Shown piece by piece: positions 33,911 to 46,022 of a stretch of 64,000 nucleotides of DNA. Numbering within the stretch: the stretch's first letter is position 1; each line of letters starts with the position of its first letter. The translations under genes and the position numbers were made by a program. Origin of the DNA: Adiantum capillus-veneris (lineage: Eukaryota; Streptophyta; Polypodiopsida; Polypodiales; Pteridaceae); NCBI GenBank assembly GCA_014529385.2, contig CM043966.1:97947587-98011586 (forward strand). The letters run 5' to 3'. Below the pieces are notes generated by a model, which worked only from the letters and a program-made list of their open reading frames with translations, was not told where the DNA came from and made no database searches.

Positions 33911-36212
33911 TGGTGTACAACTTAGCTTCAACTTTATATTTTGCACAAAAAAGGAACTTAGAGCTTGCGGAATCAAGTGACAAGATTTGGTTATAGCATC
34001 ACTAGCACATTGTCTTAGGGCTATGGGAGCCCTCTCACCATCCACCCTCTTACAATGGTAGCCAAACAATAGCCAATGAATCACAAGCAACAAAACAACA
34101 ACCTTCAATGAAACAAGTCACCTTATGAAGCTGAATGAGTTTGCCAAGCCAAATTGGAGGAGAAGCGTGAGCATTTGAACATGAATTGCACCCAAAACTA
34201 CCAATTCATTGATGTTGGGGTAGATACAACAATGGTAGGAAGAATATCTTCTACTCGCACTCACTCAAACTAGCTCAAGCTTTTCTATGCACCAAGGTGA
34301 TGGTGTATAGAAAGCTTACTCTCTCTTTACAACCAAGATAGAACTGGCGTGTGGTACGCTCAATCTAGTGTGCAATGGTATAGTGATGTCTTTTACAAAG
34401 AGGAATGGGTTCTATTTATAGGTTTTAGAAGCCTTGATTAGGATTAAGCCTAATCAATTTTATTAGGAAAGATCAAGGATTATGAATTTTTATGAATTTC
34501 AAATGAGAATGGGGTCTCTCTTTTCTCTTGAGTCACATGGATGTGGGCTCAAGTAAGAGAATTATTGATGTGGTGAAAGGAGAGAAACTTCCATGGGAGT
34601 GAGTGAATTTGTTTTACTTGTGCGGTTGCCTACTCCATATGTTGATAGTGTGGGTGCATTTTTACAAGAGAAGTTAGTTGTTAGTGGTAATAATCACTAG
34701 AATTGTTAGTGATACATTTACAATGGGTAGGATGAGTTGATTTGATGAAGGAAGAGGGGTGAATTAAAAGAGAATCATTGAGATGGTGAAGCTTTGAAGA
34801 AGCTTGAACTCACCCTTGTGTAGATTGTGGAAAAAATGACCACTGGTCTTCTTCTTCTTCTTCGCTTCTTTACGCCGCCGCCACGGTTGACCACCACGAT
34901 GAAAAGAGGATTTGTTGATGAAAAATCCTCAATTTGCAGAAGTTATCATGGTTAAGATGCTGAATTTTAGATATTTTTAGGAGAGGTAAATGAAATTGTA
35001 ACATAGAAGCAATAGAGAGAGACATGGAGAGGGTGTATGTATGTAGAGGTTCATAAAAGAACTATAGGGATGAGAGAGAAGGGTAATGGTGAAGAGGGTG
35101 GAAGAAGCCATGGAAATTGCAGGTTTCACTGAGGGAAGGAGAGGGAGGGATGTGTAAGAGTGAGTAGGTGTGTGGAAGGGTGAGAGAAGACTAAGGGCTA
35201 CTTGTAAGAAAAGTGGGCAGACTGGGGTCCACTCAAAAAATCATAGCTCACCGCTGGTAGCTCCAAAAATCATGAAAAAATTTGAGGTGATTATTCAGAG
35301 CGTGGACTACAGTTTCTCTTTTAACCACCGCTCCAAATTCGGAGTGGAGATAGGTGCCAAAATTCTCACCAAAAAGCCTGTTTTTATGCCTGCAAAAGTC
35401 TTTTAGTGGCCCCCTCCTTTGTTGAATTTATACAATGCATCCAAGAGTGAGCCCCTCCTTTGTCATATTATAATACAAAGCATCCAAGTTGCCCTTGACC
35501 CATGCATGGAGGAGGATTATTGGTGAATAAAGAAATATATACATGGTGGGACTAGTGTATGGACTATTCATGGACTTTAGCTCAATGAGCACATGGTGTT
35601 AGAATAATGAGTAAAAATAATAATAAAAATATGGAAGAGTTATGGATATGGAAAGATCATATGATATGGTCCCTCCTTGAATTATTTTGGGTGAAAGAGA
35701 AAAAGGTATGCAAGTAAATAATATAATAAACGTAACCAATGAGTAGAAATCAATTTTTTGTTTTCACGAGGGTGAGGGTGAAAATGTGGGAGTGATTTTT
35801 ATAAAGGAAAAATATGATGTTAGAGTATGTACATATTCGCAAAAAATATAATTATGGTATAAGAGGATGAAAGAAGGTGTACATAGGTTTAATAAAACAC
35901 ACACCTAAGTAGAAATATTTAAATAAAATACCAAAATAATTATAAAAAATCCCTATATTTAGGCCATATGGATATACAATGAAATATTTACACACAAAGA
36001 GGCCATAATATACTTTTATTTTTTTATTTTTTTGGCTCAACTAGCCCAGTGACTAGCTAGCTGAGGGTTTTTAAGAAGATATTGGAAAAGCCCCCTAACT
36101 CACACACGCCTATGTACAATGAAATGGTAGGGATAGCCATAGCGTTTGGGTGAATTTGGTAGGGTGGAGTAACTTACTATGGCAACTATGGAGAGTCGAA
36201 AAACGGCTATCA
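33599..36212 (-). repeat. GYP-T 3' LTR (2,614 bp)
   Basis: On the element strand it runs TGATAGCCG to CCGCCTCA. It contains a GA microsatellite at about 33,860-33,905. A GGGGGAGGG polypurine tract (36,216-36,227, minus strand) abuts it. Confidence 0.9.
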
Positions 36213-36240
36213 TTAGCCCTCCCCCAGGATGATGGTATAT

Positions 36241-39200
36241 TCATGTACCATCATAGAGCATCTTTTCCAAAGAGAGTGCTTCAGAGTCCTTGACGAAATC
36301 TTCATTGTTTGGCCCCTCAGAATTTTGGCTGGAGTTACACTCATGCTTCATGTAACAATACTTACGTGAGACAGCGGCCTTTGGACAGATCTTTGGTAGA
36401 TCCTTTGGTAGAAGGCGACTCAAATAGGGCTTCAAGCGATACCCGTTTACCTTCCTGGAGTGCTCTTTACCATTCAAGTCCATAAGCTGATAGTAATTAG
36501 AATTGAAAGCCTTCTTGACTATGTATGGCCCTTGCCATCTAGTTTCAAACTTGGCATCAAAACGATTGTCAAGTCGATTGTCATACATTAGCACAAGCTC
36601 TCCTTCGTTGATGCCTTTGTCCTTCAGTTTCTTATCGTGCGTTTCTTTCGCTTGTGTGGCTTTCCTCTTGTAGCACTCATATGCTGCTTCTCTTTTCCAC
36701 TCAAGCTCCGCTAACGTAAGAAGTCGATCCATCCATACCTCTTGATCATCTTGTGCTCCTTTGCCATGAAGTCGCATTGTTGGAATGTTGAGCTCGATAG
36801 GCTGCAAAGCCTCTTGACCATAGACCAAGTGAAATGGTGTGAACTCCGTGGCTTCCCTATATGTGGTTCGATATGCCCACAAGGCACCATCCAAGAAGTC
36901 GTCCCATAATTTTGTCTTGTTTTGCACCATCTTTCTAATGATTCCTGCAATGACACCATTAGCCTTCTCCACCAAACCATTTGACTTTGGGTAGTATGGT
37001 GTGCTATGACGATGTAGAATGTGAAGCTCTTCACAAACTTCTGTGAGCAAGCCCTTCCTAAACCCTGGACCATTATCAGAAACAATCTCCAAAGGTGTGT
37101 CAAATCTGCAACAAATGTGATTGTACACAAACTTGCTAACTGTCCTCTCATTCACTCTTGCCACACTTTGAGCTTCCACCCACCTAGTCATATAGTCTAC
37201 AGCCACTAGAATGTAGAGTTTACCATTTTTTGTCCTAGGCAAAGGACCCATAGCATCAATGCCCCACTTTTCAAAGGGTCCATTTGCAAGAACTATTTGG
37301 CTCGGGCCATGCACCAACCTTCTATTTCCATTTATCTGACAATTGTGACAGCTTTTACACCAATGTTGAACGTCCACATGCAAGCTTGGCCAAACATACC
37401 CCGCAAGCAAAATCTTCTTCACAGTTGATTCTTGGGCAAAATGACCACCACATGCCTCTTCATGCAAACCTTTTAGAATGGCTGGAATTTCCTCGATAGT
37501 TGGTACTCTTCTGCACACTTGATCCTTCCCTTTTTGATAGCGGGAGCCTTCTAGGAAGAGATAGAAACTTGCCTTCTTCATGAGTCTTCTCTTCTGAGCC
37601 TTCGTGAAGTCTTGTGGAAACTTACCCTCCAAAATGTAGCCAATAATAGGAGCCAATGACTCCAATCCCTAGTATCTCGGTTGCTTGACAGCTGCTGCCA
37701 CCATGATGACCTGCACTTCTCTCTCAACACATGTAACTGCTTGTTGTGCAAGTAAATCGGCATCTTCATTTTGTTTCCTCGGAATATGATATAGTTGCAC
37801 TTCTTCAAACTGATTAAACATCTTACGAATGTCATGAACTTTTGTCCTTAAGCTTTCATTCTTGCATGCCCAAATGCCTAAAATTTGTTTAACAATGAGA
37901 AGTGCATCTCCCTTTACCATGAGACGTTTTATCCCTTGGCCAATGCACATCTTCAAACGATGAAGTAGTGTGTCGTATTCTGCTTCATTGTTGCTAGTTG
38001 AACCTGGTAGATTGACCTTCTCTTTCATGACCGCCTCTCCACTTGGGTTGAGCAGCACTAGCCCTCCCCCTGCTTTCCCTGTGGTTCGTCGAAAAGCTCC
38101 ATCAAAGAACAAGGTAAAAGCATTGGGAATACTTTTTGGTGGTGGCAATGGTAGGGTCTTTACTTGAGGCACCTTAATTTCCTTCTCATGTACCCTATAA
38201 GTGAGAATCCCTACCAATTGTGCACGCACACTATCTTCTACCTTGAAAGAGTATTGGAACTCTTGCAACTTCATAATCCACTTTGAGATCCTAGTACTAA
38301 GATTCATTTGAGATGACACCCAAGGGAACAAATTTTCTGCAGTGAGAATTACAAAAGGTTTTGGTAGCAGGTAGGATCTAAACTTTCTCACCGCAAACAT
38401 GAGAGAAAGCATCATGAGTTCTGCTTCTGTGTAATCTCTCTCCAAAGCATTCATGACCCTACTAGCAAAGTAGATGGGTCGCATCCTTGTACTGTGGGGA
38501 TCTTGTTGTAGCAACACAGCACCAATTGTTTTCCTTCCAACACTAGAGCTAACAAAGAATGTGTACTCCCAACAAGGAGGCATGAGTGTTGGTAGCTCTG
38601 ACAAAATGACTTTAATGTTACAAAAATACTCTTCAAGCTCATCAGACCATGAAAATTCTACCTGTTGTGTCAACTTTTGCAAAGGATCAAGCAAATCCGA
38701 GGCTAAGTGAATGAAGCGTGACATATACTTCACCTTCTGAATGAAAGAGATGACCTCCTTAAGACTCTTTGGTGATGGGAGCTCAATAAGAGCCTTTGCC
38801 TTTGAAGGATCCACCTCAATGCATTTATAGGAAACCTTGTGACCGAGCAAGATCACTTCATCCTCACCTATGTGGCACTTGTCGGGGTTGAGTTGACCTC
38901 TCATGTCGTAGAGCTTCTTTAAACCTTCTTCTACCCTTTGTAGATGCAATGATTTTGAGCTATAAATGCAGAAATCATCAATGAACACCCTAATTGACTT
39001 TCCAAAGAATGCTTGAAACACCATGTTCATGAAACGTTGGAATGTTGCAGGAGCATTTGTCAGACCAAATGGCATGACTCTAAAAGCATAACAACCCCAA
39101 GGAGTGATAAAGGTTGTTTTCAATTGATCTTCCAATGCGATACCTATTTGAAAGTAGCTTGAGTAGCCATCACACACAGTGTACTTCTCATGACCAGCTA

Positions 39201-41520
39201 CCTCATTTAGTATCTCATCCTGAAATGGGAGGGGAAAGTGATCTCTTTTTGTTGCCTCATTGAGTGGACGGTAATCCACACACACCCTCCACTTTCCGTT
39301 TTTCTTAGGAGTGACAACAACGGGAGAGACCCACTCTGAATTCTCCAGTGGATAAATGAAAACTGCTGCTAGAAGCTTTCTTACCTCCTTGAGTAAAGCC
39401 TGCTCCTTGATGACTCCTAGCCTTCGTAGCTTCTGAGCCTTAGATGTGGCCTCTGGCTTCAACTCAATTTTGTGTTGAACAGCATCTACTCCATGCACAT
39501 CGGTGTAGTCTTTAGCAAAAAGCCTAGGAAATTTCCTTAGCACACATTTGAACTCCTCTCTTTCATCCTTTGTAAGTGTTGTAGATAGCATACCTTCTAG
39601 CATTCTTTCATCTTCCACTTTTTGGTTCTCTTGGGAAACTACCTCCTCCAAACCTTGACAAGAGGTCTCTTGGTTGGTTGGCTTAAACCTTACCCCCATG
39701 ACTTTGATGGAAGACTCCTCTTCAGTAATGCTGCCGCTACTTTCTTCTTCTAAAGTGTTATCGGTCCAACCTTCTTCCGTCTCACTTTGAGATGATTCTT
39801 CATGGAGCTCCTCTTGGCGTTGCTCCTTCATGTCAAAGACAACCTTCTTATGATTGTCGTTCCTGCAAATTAGCTTTCCACTCTCCCAATCCTACAAAGC
39901 TCGCATTTTCATTAGCCATGGTCTCCCTAGGATAAATGGGTAACCATTTCCTTTGGTAGACATGACATAGAAATCCACTGCCTTCTTAATGCCAAAGGCC
40001 TCCACAAAAACATTTTTACAAATGCCTACGCACCTAGCCTTGCTATTGTTTGCCATCTTGACCTTAATTTCAGGTGTCTCATGGATGTGCATGCCTAGTT
40101 TTTGCATGAGTCCCTCTGTCATGATGCAAATTTGTGCACCCCCATCCACTAGACCTTTCCTAACCAATCTCCCTTTTATGTAACAATCTAGCACAGGTGT
40201 AATGTCCTCATTCATTTCAGCTTGTGCAATTTTTACAACAGGCACACTCTCTTTTACCTTTCTCCTAGTGCTAACTGCCCTTGTTAAATCCCTCATAACT
40301 TGTGGACATAATGCAAGAAATTGAGGCCATGAGATATCAGGACCCTTACCTCTCATGTCTTCCAACAGGTTGTATGAAGCCATTCCATGTCCAAGAGGAA
40401 AGTCTTGGAGGTTGATACGACGTTGAGTCCTCTTAGCTTCCTTGGTCTCCTTTGCCTTCTTTTCTCGTCCATGGTCACTTTGTGATGTAACTCCTTCTTT
40501 CTCCTTACCTTTCCCTCGGCCACGCTTAATGCCATTTGCTTCCATGTCAACCTCTCTTGAATTTGGCAACTCTACCACATGCACGTTTGGGTCTGGCAAA
40601 GGTGGAACTCCTTCCACTCCTTGTGGAGGTGGTCTTGCTCCATTTGGCCTTTGTATAATCCGTGGTTGCTGACTAGTTCCTTCACCTGCATTCATCACTG
40701 GGTAATTCAAGTTAGGTCTCCCTGGCTCCCCACGGGGCCAAGGACAATTATACATCCCATGTCCAGACTCACCGCAATTCCAACATTGCAAGACTCTCCT
40801 AGGTCGTGGGTCTCGCTCTTCAGACTTCTTTGCTTGTCCCTTTGGACCTACAGCTTGTGCAAGGTGAATTGACAAGCTGCTTAAAGATTCATTTAACTTC
40901 TCAATCACTTCCGCCTTTACCTCAGGAAGCTCCTTAGATGTTGATGCTTGTGACTTACCTTTGGGTCTAAGACCTTCTATTGGAACCTCCCCCCTTAAGC
41001 ACTTGAGTTTCCTATATTTCTCAACAGCCCTAGTTTCAGCTGCATCAAAGGTAGCAGGTGCACCCGCCTCAACTTTTACCTTAAGGTCAGGAGAGAGTCC
41101 CGCTATGAACCTCTCCTTCTTTAGAAATTATGCACCATCACTAGGGTTAGCAACATTTCATATCCATAGAGCCCAAAGACGTAGGAACTCTTGCTTGTAC
41201 AAGTAGTAGTCATCTAAGTCTTTTTGCTTATGAGAAACAATGTCTTGCCATAATTTTTGAGTGTTTTGGGGATCAAAGAAGTATTTCTTGAAACGATTCA
41301 AAACTTCCGTGTAATTCCCTTTAACTTCCTCAGGCAAAGAGTCAAACCAAGTGCTAGCATCTTTCCTAAGGACCACCTCAAACATTTCTACACGTTCTTG
41401 ATCAGTTACTATCCTCTTGATACGGCAAGACATCTTGAAATTCGCTAGAAATAATTCTGCATCCTCTCCAGGCTCTCCAAAGAAAAGAGGATATCCAGAC
41501 ATTTGGCGTTGGCTCTCCAT
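36241..41520 (-). pseudogene. GYP-T gag-pol, single frame with four in-frame stops
   Basis: About 1,760 codons in one frame with no frameshift. Order on the minus strand: gag capsid (41,520 to about 41,000; FKKYFFDPQNT), CCHC knuckle CWNCGESGHGMYNC (about 40,790-40,750), protease LVDGGAQICIMTEGL (about 40,160) to ILGRPWLM, reverse transcriptase with CVDYRPLNEAT and intact IDD in RVFIDDFCIYS (about 38,965), a first RNase H with FFVSSSVG in place of the usual catalytic Asp, an archaeal-type RNase H with FFDGA, NNEAEY, KGDALLI and EDADLLA (about 38,110-37,730), and integrase with the H-H-C-C finger (CKSCHNC) and catalytic D-D-E (GIDAMGPL, VSDNGPGF, NGLVEKANG). Stops are at 41,158 (TGA), 41,128 (TAA), 39,892 (TAG) and 37,669 (TAG). 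Each could arise by a single C-to-T or G-to-A change. Confidence 0.9.
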
Positions 41521-41599
41521 TGAATTGATTTCAAAGTGACGCGTTTTTGTTTTCTCTTTCTTTAAAAGATTTACACAATAAATTTTCTAAATTGCAATC

Positions 41600-42055
41600 T
41601 ATTCTACAACAAAATAAAAATATTCACATCAAATGACCTATGATAATCAATAAAAGGTAGAGTGACAGGGTTTGGTGATGCGAGAATTTCTCCTACTCTT
41701 TGGGCACCAAACATGAATACCATACGTTCTTGAAAATGGATTTTTCTACTAATTGCAATGTTTACTGTAATGTGTGGAGTGAAATGAAAGGGAAAAACCT
41801 GTATTCCTGGGCCATTATCCATGGTCTATGCATGACCTAATTCTTAAAACAAAACAAAAATATAGACGTCCAAACTAAGTCGTACCTAATGAGAGGCAAA
41901 ATAAAAAGATTTATTAATGCGTTTATCTCTACCAACCTAAGAGGACCTAAAATTCTACGAATTACTCGCTGAAATTGCAACTTAGTACTAACAATTATGT
42001 GTACCTTTTGCCTTGCAATGGGAATGAAGGGATCATACAAATTCTCGTGATTCAT
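41600..42055 (-). repeat. GYP-T leader with diverged duplicate open frames
   Basis: Two 72-codon minus-strand frames (41,604-41,822 and 41,837-42,055) in the leader between primer site and gag resemble each other. Compare NIAISRKIHFQ...RVGEI with HIIVSTKLQFQ...RLVEI, with similar tails (DVNIFIL and WTSIFLF). They are probably an old duplication of about 235 bases. Coding function is not shown. Confidence 0.45.
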
Positions 42056-42112
42056 GCAAGCTACTTGATTATGCTAAAGGTTGAGCCTTCAGAAAACATA
42101 CAGAAGCCTGTT

Positions 42113-42133
42113 CCTCCGTGGGGGCACCAAAAT
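42113..42133 (-). promoter_or_regulatory. GYP-T primer-binding-site region
   Basis: On the element strand, the LTR end is followed by TTTTGGTGCCCCCACGGAGG. A TGG-type start at this position is expected for a tRNA primer site. I could not assign the tRNA. Confidence 0.5.
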
Positions 42134-42393
42134 TGAGGCGGTCCGGGGCGGGCAACAAGAAGAGCAACCTCTAGACACTCTTCAAGGCTCCTGTGCTGCT
42201 CAATGGGGCTGGGGCACAACACAACACAAACCAAAACAACAAACCCACAACCAAATCCCAACTACACAAGGGGCACCACCTAGTTTAAGAGCGAACTAGG
42301 ACGCAAAAGAGGAGAATCGTTAGAGCAACCCACAAACAAGCAAGGAATTTACACTAACCCTAACACCAATGGAACACTCTCACACACTAAAAC

Positions 42394-42433
<40 letters not shown>

Positions 42434-44731
42434 TGGTGTACAACTTAGCTTCAACTTTATATTTTGCACAAAAAAGGAACTTAGAGCTTGCGGAATCAAG
42501 TGACAAGATTTGGTTATAGCATCACTAGCACATTGTCTTAGGGCTATGGGAGCCCTCTCACCATCCACCCTCTTACAATAGTAGCCAAACAATAGCCAAT
42601 GAATCACAAGCAACAAAACAACAACCTTCAATGAAACAAGTCACCTTATGAAGCTGAATGAGTTTGCCAAGCCAAATTGGAGGAGAAGCGTGAGCATTTG
42701 AACATGAATTGCACCCAAAACTACCAATTCATTGATGTTGGGGTAGATACAACAATGGTAGGAAGAATATCTTCTACTCGCACTCACTCAAACTAGCTCA
42801 AGCTTTTCTATGCACCAAGGTAATGGTGTATAGAAAGCTTACTCTCTCTTTACAACCAAGATAGAACTGGCGTGTGGTACGCTCAATCTAGTGTGCAATG
42901 GTATAGTGATGTCTTTTACAAAGAGGAATGGGTTCTATTTATAGGTTTTAGAAGCCTTGATTAGGATTAAGCCTAATCAATTTTATTAGGAAAGATCAAG
43001 GATTATGAATTTTTATGAATTTCAAATGAGAATGGGGTCTCTCTTTTCTCTTGAGTCACATGGATGTGGGCTCAAGTAAGAGAATTATTGATGTGGTGAA
43101 AGGAGAGAAACTTCCATGGGAGTGAGTGAATTTGTTTTACTTGTGCGGTTGCCTACTCCATATGTTGATAGTGTGGGTGCATTTTTACAAGAGAAGTTAG
43201 TTGTTAGTGGTAATAATCACTAGAATTGTTAGTGATACATTTACAATGGGTAGGATGAGTTGATTTGATGAAGGAAGAGGGGTGAATTAAAAGAGAATCA
43301 TTGAGATGGTGAAGCTTTGAAGAAGCTTGAACTCACCCTTGTGTAGATTGTGGAAAAAATGACCGTTGGTCTTCTTCTTCTTCTTCGCTTCTTTACGCCG
43401 CCGCCACGGTTGACCACCACGATGAAAAGAGGATTTGTTGATGAAAAATCCTCAATTTGCAGAAGTTATCATGGTTAAGATGCTGAATTTTAGATATTTT
43501 TAGGAGAGGTAAATGAAATTGTAACATAGAAGCAATAGAGAGAGACATGGAGAGGGTGTATGTATGTAGAGGTTCATAAAAGAACTATAGGGATGAGAGA
43601 GAAGGGTAATGGTGAAGAGGGTGGGAGAAGCCATGGAAATTGAAAGTTTGAGTGAGGGAAGGAGAGGGAGGGATGTGTAAGAGTGAGTAGGTGTGTGGAA
43701 GGGTGAGAGAAGACTAAGGGCTACTTGTGAGAAAAGTGGGCAGACTAGGGTCCACTCAAAAAATCATAGCTCACCGCTGGTAGCTCCAAAAATCATGAAA
43801 AAATTTGAGGTGATTATCCAGAGCGTGGGCTACATTTTCTCTACTGACCACCGCTCCAAATTCGGAGTGGAGATAGGTGCCAAAATTCTCACCAAAAAGC
43901 CTATTTTTATGCCTGCAAAAGTCTTTTAGTGGCCCCCTCCTTTGTTGAATTTGTACAATGCATCCAAGAGTGAGCCCCTCCTTTGTCATATTATAATACA
44001 AAGCATCCAAGTTGCCCTTGACCCATGCATGGAGGAGGATTATTGGTGAATAAAGAAATATATACATGGTGGGACTAGTGTATGGACTATTCATGGACTT
44101 TAGCTCAATGAGCACATGGTGTTAGAATAATGAGTAAAAATAATAATAAAAATATGGAAGAGTTATGGATATGGAAAGATCATATGATATGGTCCCTCCT
44201 TGAATTATTTTGGGTGAAAGAGAAAAAGGTATGCAAGTAAATAATATAATAAACGTAACCAATGAGTAGAAATCAATTTTTTGTTTTCACGAGGGTGAGG
44301 GTGAAAATGTGGGAGTGATTTGTATAAAGGAAAAATATAAAGTTAGAGTATGTACATATTCGCATAAAATATAATTATGGTATAAGAGGATGAAAGAAGG
44401 TGTACATAGGTTTAATAAAACACACACCTAAGTAGAAATATTTAAATAAAATACCAAAATAATTATAAAAAATCCCTATATTAAGGCCATATATACAATG
44501 AAATATTTACACACAAAGAGGCCATAATATACTTTTATTTTTTTATTTTTTTGGCTCAACTAGCCCAGTGACTAGCTAGCTGAGGGTTTTTAAGAAGATA
44601 TGGGAAAAGCCCCCTAACTCACACACGCCTATGTATAATGAAATGGTAGGGATAGCCATAGCGTTTGGGTGAATTTGGTAGGGTGGAGTAACTTACTATG
44701 GCAATTATGGAGAGCCGAAAAACGGCTATCA
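42134..44731 (-). repeat. GYP-T 5' LTR (2,598 bp)
   Basis: Matches the left LTR with about 30 substitutions and small indels, including a shorter GA tract at about 42,395-42,428. Confidence 0.9.
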
Positions 44732-44857
44732 ATAGATAGCCCTAGAGTGATGGGCCTATATACAATGCACGGGGGAAAAAACCTCCTAAAGAGGGAAAAA
44801 ATGCCCCTGCGGTCCTAGTGTGTTCACACACATTACTACCACATGTATATGGTAACA
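44732..44857 (-). repeat. COP2 3' LTR, second segment
   Basis: Resumes the COP2 LTR after GYP-T and ends GGTAACA (LTR start TGTTACC on the element strand). A CCAGGGGAGATT polypurine tract (minus strand) lies directly outside. Confidence 0.85.
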
Positions 44858-45486
44858 AATCTCCCCTGGAGTGATGCGGTGCACGAGAGCTGGCACATGA
44901 GTAAAGGGAAGTGCCATGCCCTGAGGATAGGATCAGTCCACAAAGGGGAGTAAGCCCAAAGCTTTGCGAAAAGCTTCAAGCTTCTCACGAGACAATGCCT
45001 TTGTGAAAAGATCTGCAAGGTTGTCCTGTGTTGGCACATAAGCGAAGCTGATCTCTCATGCTGAGAGCCTCTCCCTGACATAGTGGTAATGCACCTCAAT
45101 GTGCTTTGTGCGAGCATGAAAAACTGGGTTCCTCGCAATTGCCAATGCGCTCTGACTGTCAGTGTAGATAGTGTTGGCAGTGTCCTGTCCAACACCCAAA
45201 TCAGCCATAAGGCGTCTGAGCCATACACACTCAACCGTAGCTGTGAAGACTGCCCTGTACTTAGACCCTGGGCTATGCATAAATCTGCTGACCTGTGAGA
45301 CTGCAAACTGAATTTCCGGCCTCGTGTTGCATACATAAATGAGGCAGCCAACAACAATTTGGTAAAGAGTGACATCAGCAGGATCGCTAGCATCATGTAG
45401 ACTCAACTTCAAACTTGTTTCCATGGGAGTGGCAATAGGTTTGTAATTCTCAAGTTCAAAGTTACATAGCAATGACTCTATGTAAC
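44858..45486 (-). pseudogene. COP2 pol 3' end (RT tail and RNase H)
   Basis: Minus strand: SYIESLLCNFELENYKP, then PMETSLKLSLHDASDPAD, then RNase H phrases (VSRFMHSPGSKY, TIYTDSQSALAIARN, HIEVHYHYVRE). After one stop (TGA at about 45,056) come YVPTQDNLADLFTKALSREK and the stop region. This is the last third of copia pol in its expected place beside the 3' LTR. Confidence 0.85.
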
Positions 45487-45662
45487 TTTTTTCCCTCTTA
45501 GGAGGTTTTTTCCCCCATGCGTTGTATACACATATACGCCCATCACTCTAGGGCTATCTATCTTTCCATTGCACACTAAGTAACACACCCTTTATTGTGT
45601 GCCTTGAGCTTCCTGCGTCTTCTCCAAGCTGTGTGTGTTTCTCTGCAACCCTAATTCCAACA
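45487..45662 (+). repeat. COP2 internal partial LTR, inverted relative to outer LTRs
   Basis: Plus-strand TTTTCCCTCTTAGGAGG to CCCTAATTCCAACA matches the last 176 or so of the 228 LTR bases, but in the opposite orientation to the outer LTRs. The break with pol falls in a run of T (about 45,486-45,492). It differs from each outer LTR by roughly as much as they differ from each other. Confidence 0.85.
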
Positions 45663-45664
45663 AT

Positions 45665-45676
45665 TGGTATCAGAGC
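45665..45676 (+). promoter_or_regulatory. COP2 primer-binding site
   Basis: TGGTATCAGAGC, three bases after the partial LTR end: the initiator-Met tRNA primer site. Confidence 0.9.
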
Positions 45677-46022
45677 AGGTCACGTCCTCCCGAGCTTAGT
45701 CGCCAACTTCCCTAGCACACGCCTGCTCACTTTCTCTAATTTCAGTGAGCTTTGGCAAGCGTTTGCAGGTCGACAAATATTTTGGGAGAGGTCGTAGAGC
45801 CTAGTCTGCTCAGAATTTTGATTTGGGCTCATTTCGGCCTCTGTTTCCACTATAGGCTATTGCACAAGCTATTTCGTCATTTTGTGCAGAATTTTTGTCA
45901 GTGAAGATTTCTGCATAACAGGTACCTTATAGTCTTCTACGATTTGTTCTATATAGCACAGGTTGTTCCCGCTCCGTTTCTCCTATTTTCGGGCAGTTTT
46001 CACATGAGATACATCATTTACC

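Larger units (their letters stand above)
33599..44731 (-). mobile_element. GYP-T: Tat-type Ty3-gypsy element
   Basis: Minus-strand element inserted in the COP2 3' LTR, flanked by a 4-bp duplication, ATAG (33,595-33,598 and 44,732-44,735). The unoccupied form of this site is present in the other COP2 LTR at about 58,102-58,118. LTRs of about 2.6 kb enclose one gag-pol frame of 5.3 kb. A second, archaeal-type RNase H between the first RNase H and integrase places it in the Tat/Ogre group. LTR divergence is about 1% (about 30 differences by eye), the youngest insertion in the window. Confidence 0.9.

Noticed and set aside
33845-34108. 87-codon minus-strand ORF with hydrophobic start, repeated at 42,380
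   Set aside because: Both copies lie in GYP-T LTRs and run into the GA tract; duplicated because the LTR is duplicated.
45597-45797. 66-codon ORF over the COP2 primer site
   Set aside because: Spans LTR end and primer site, which are non-coding landmarks.
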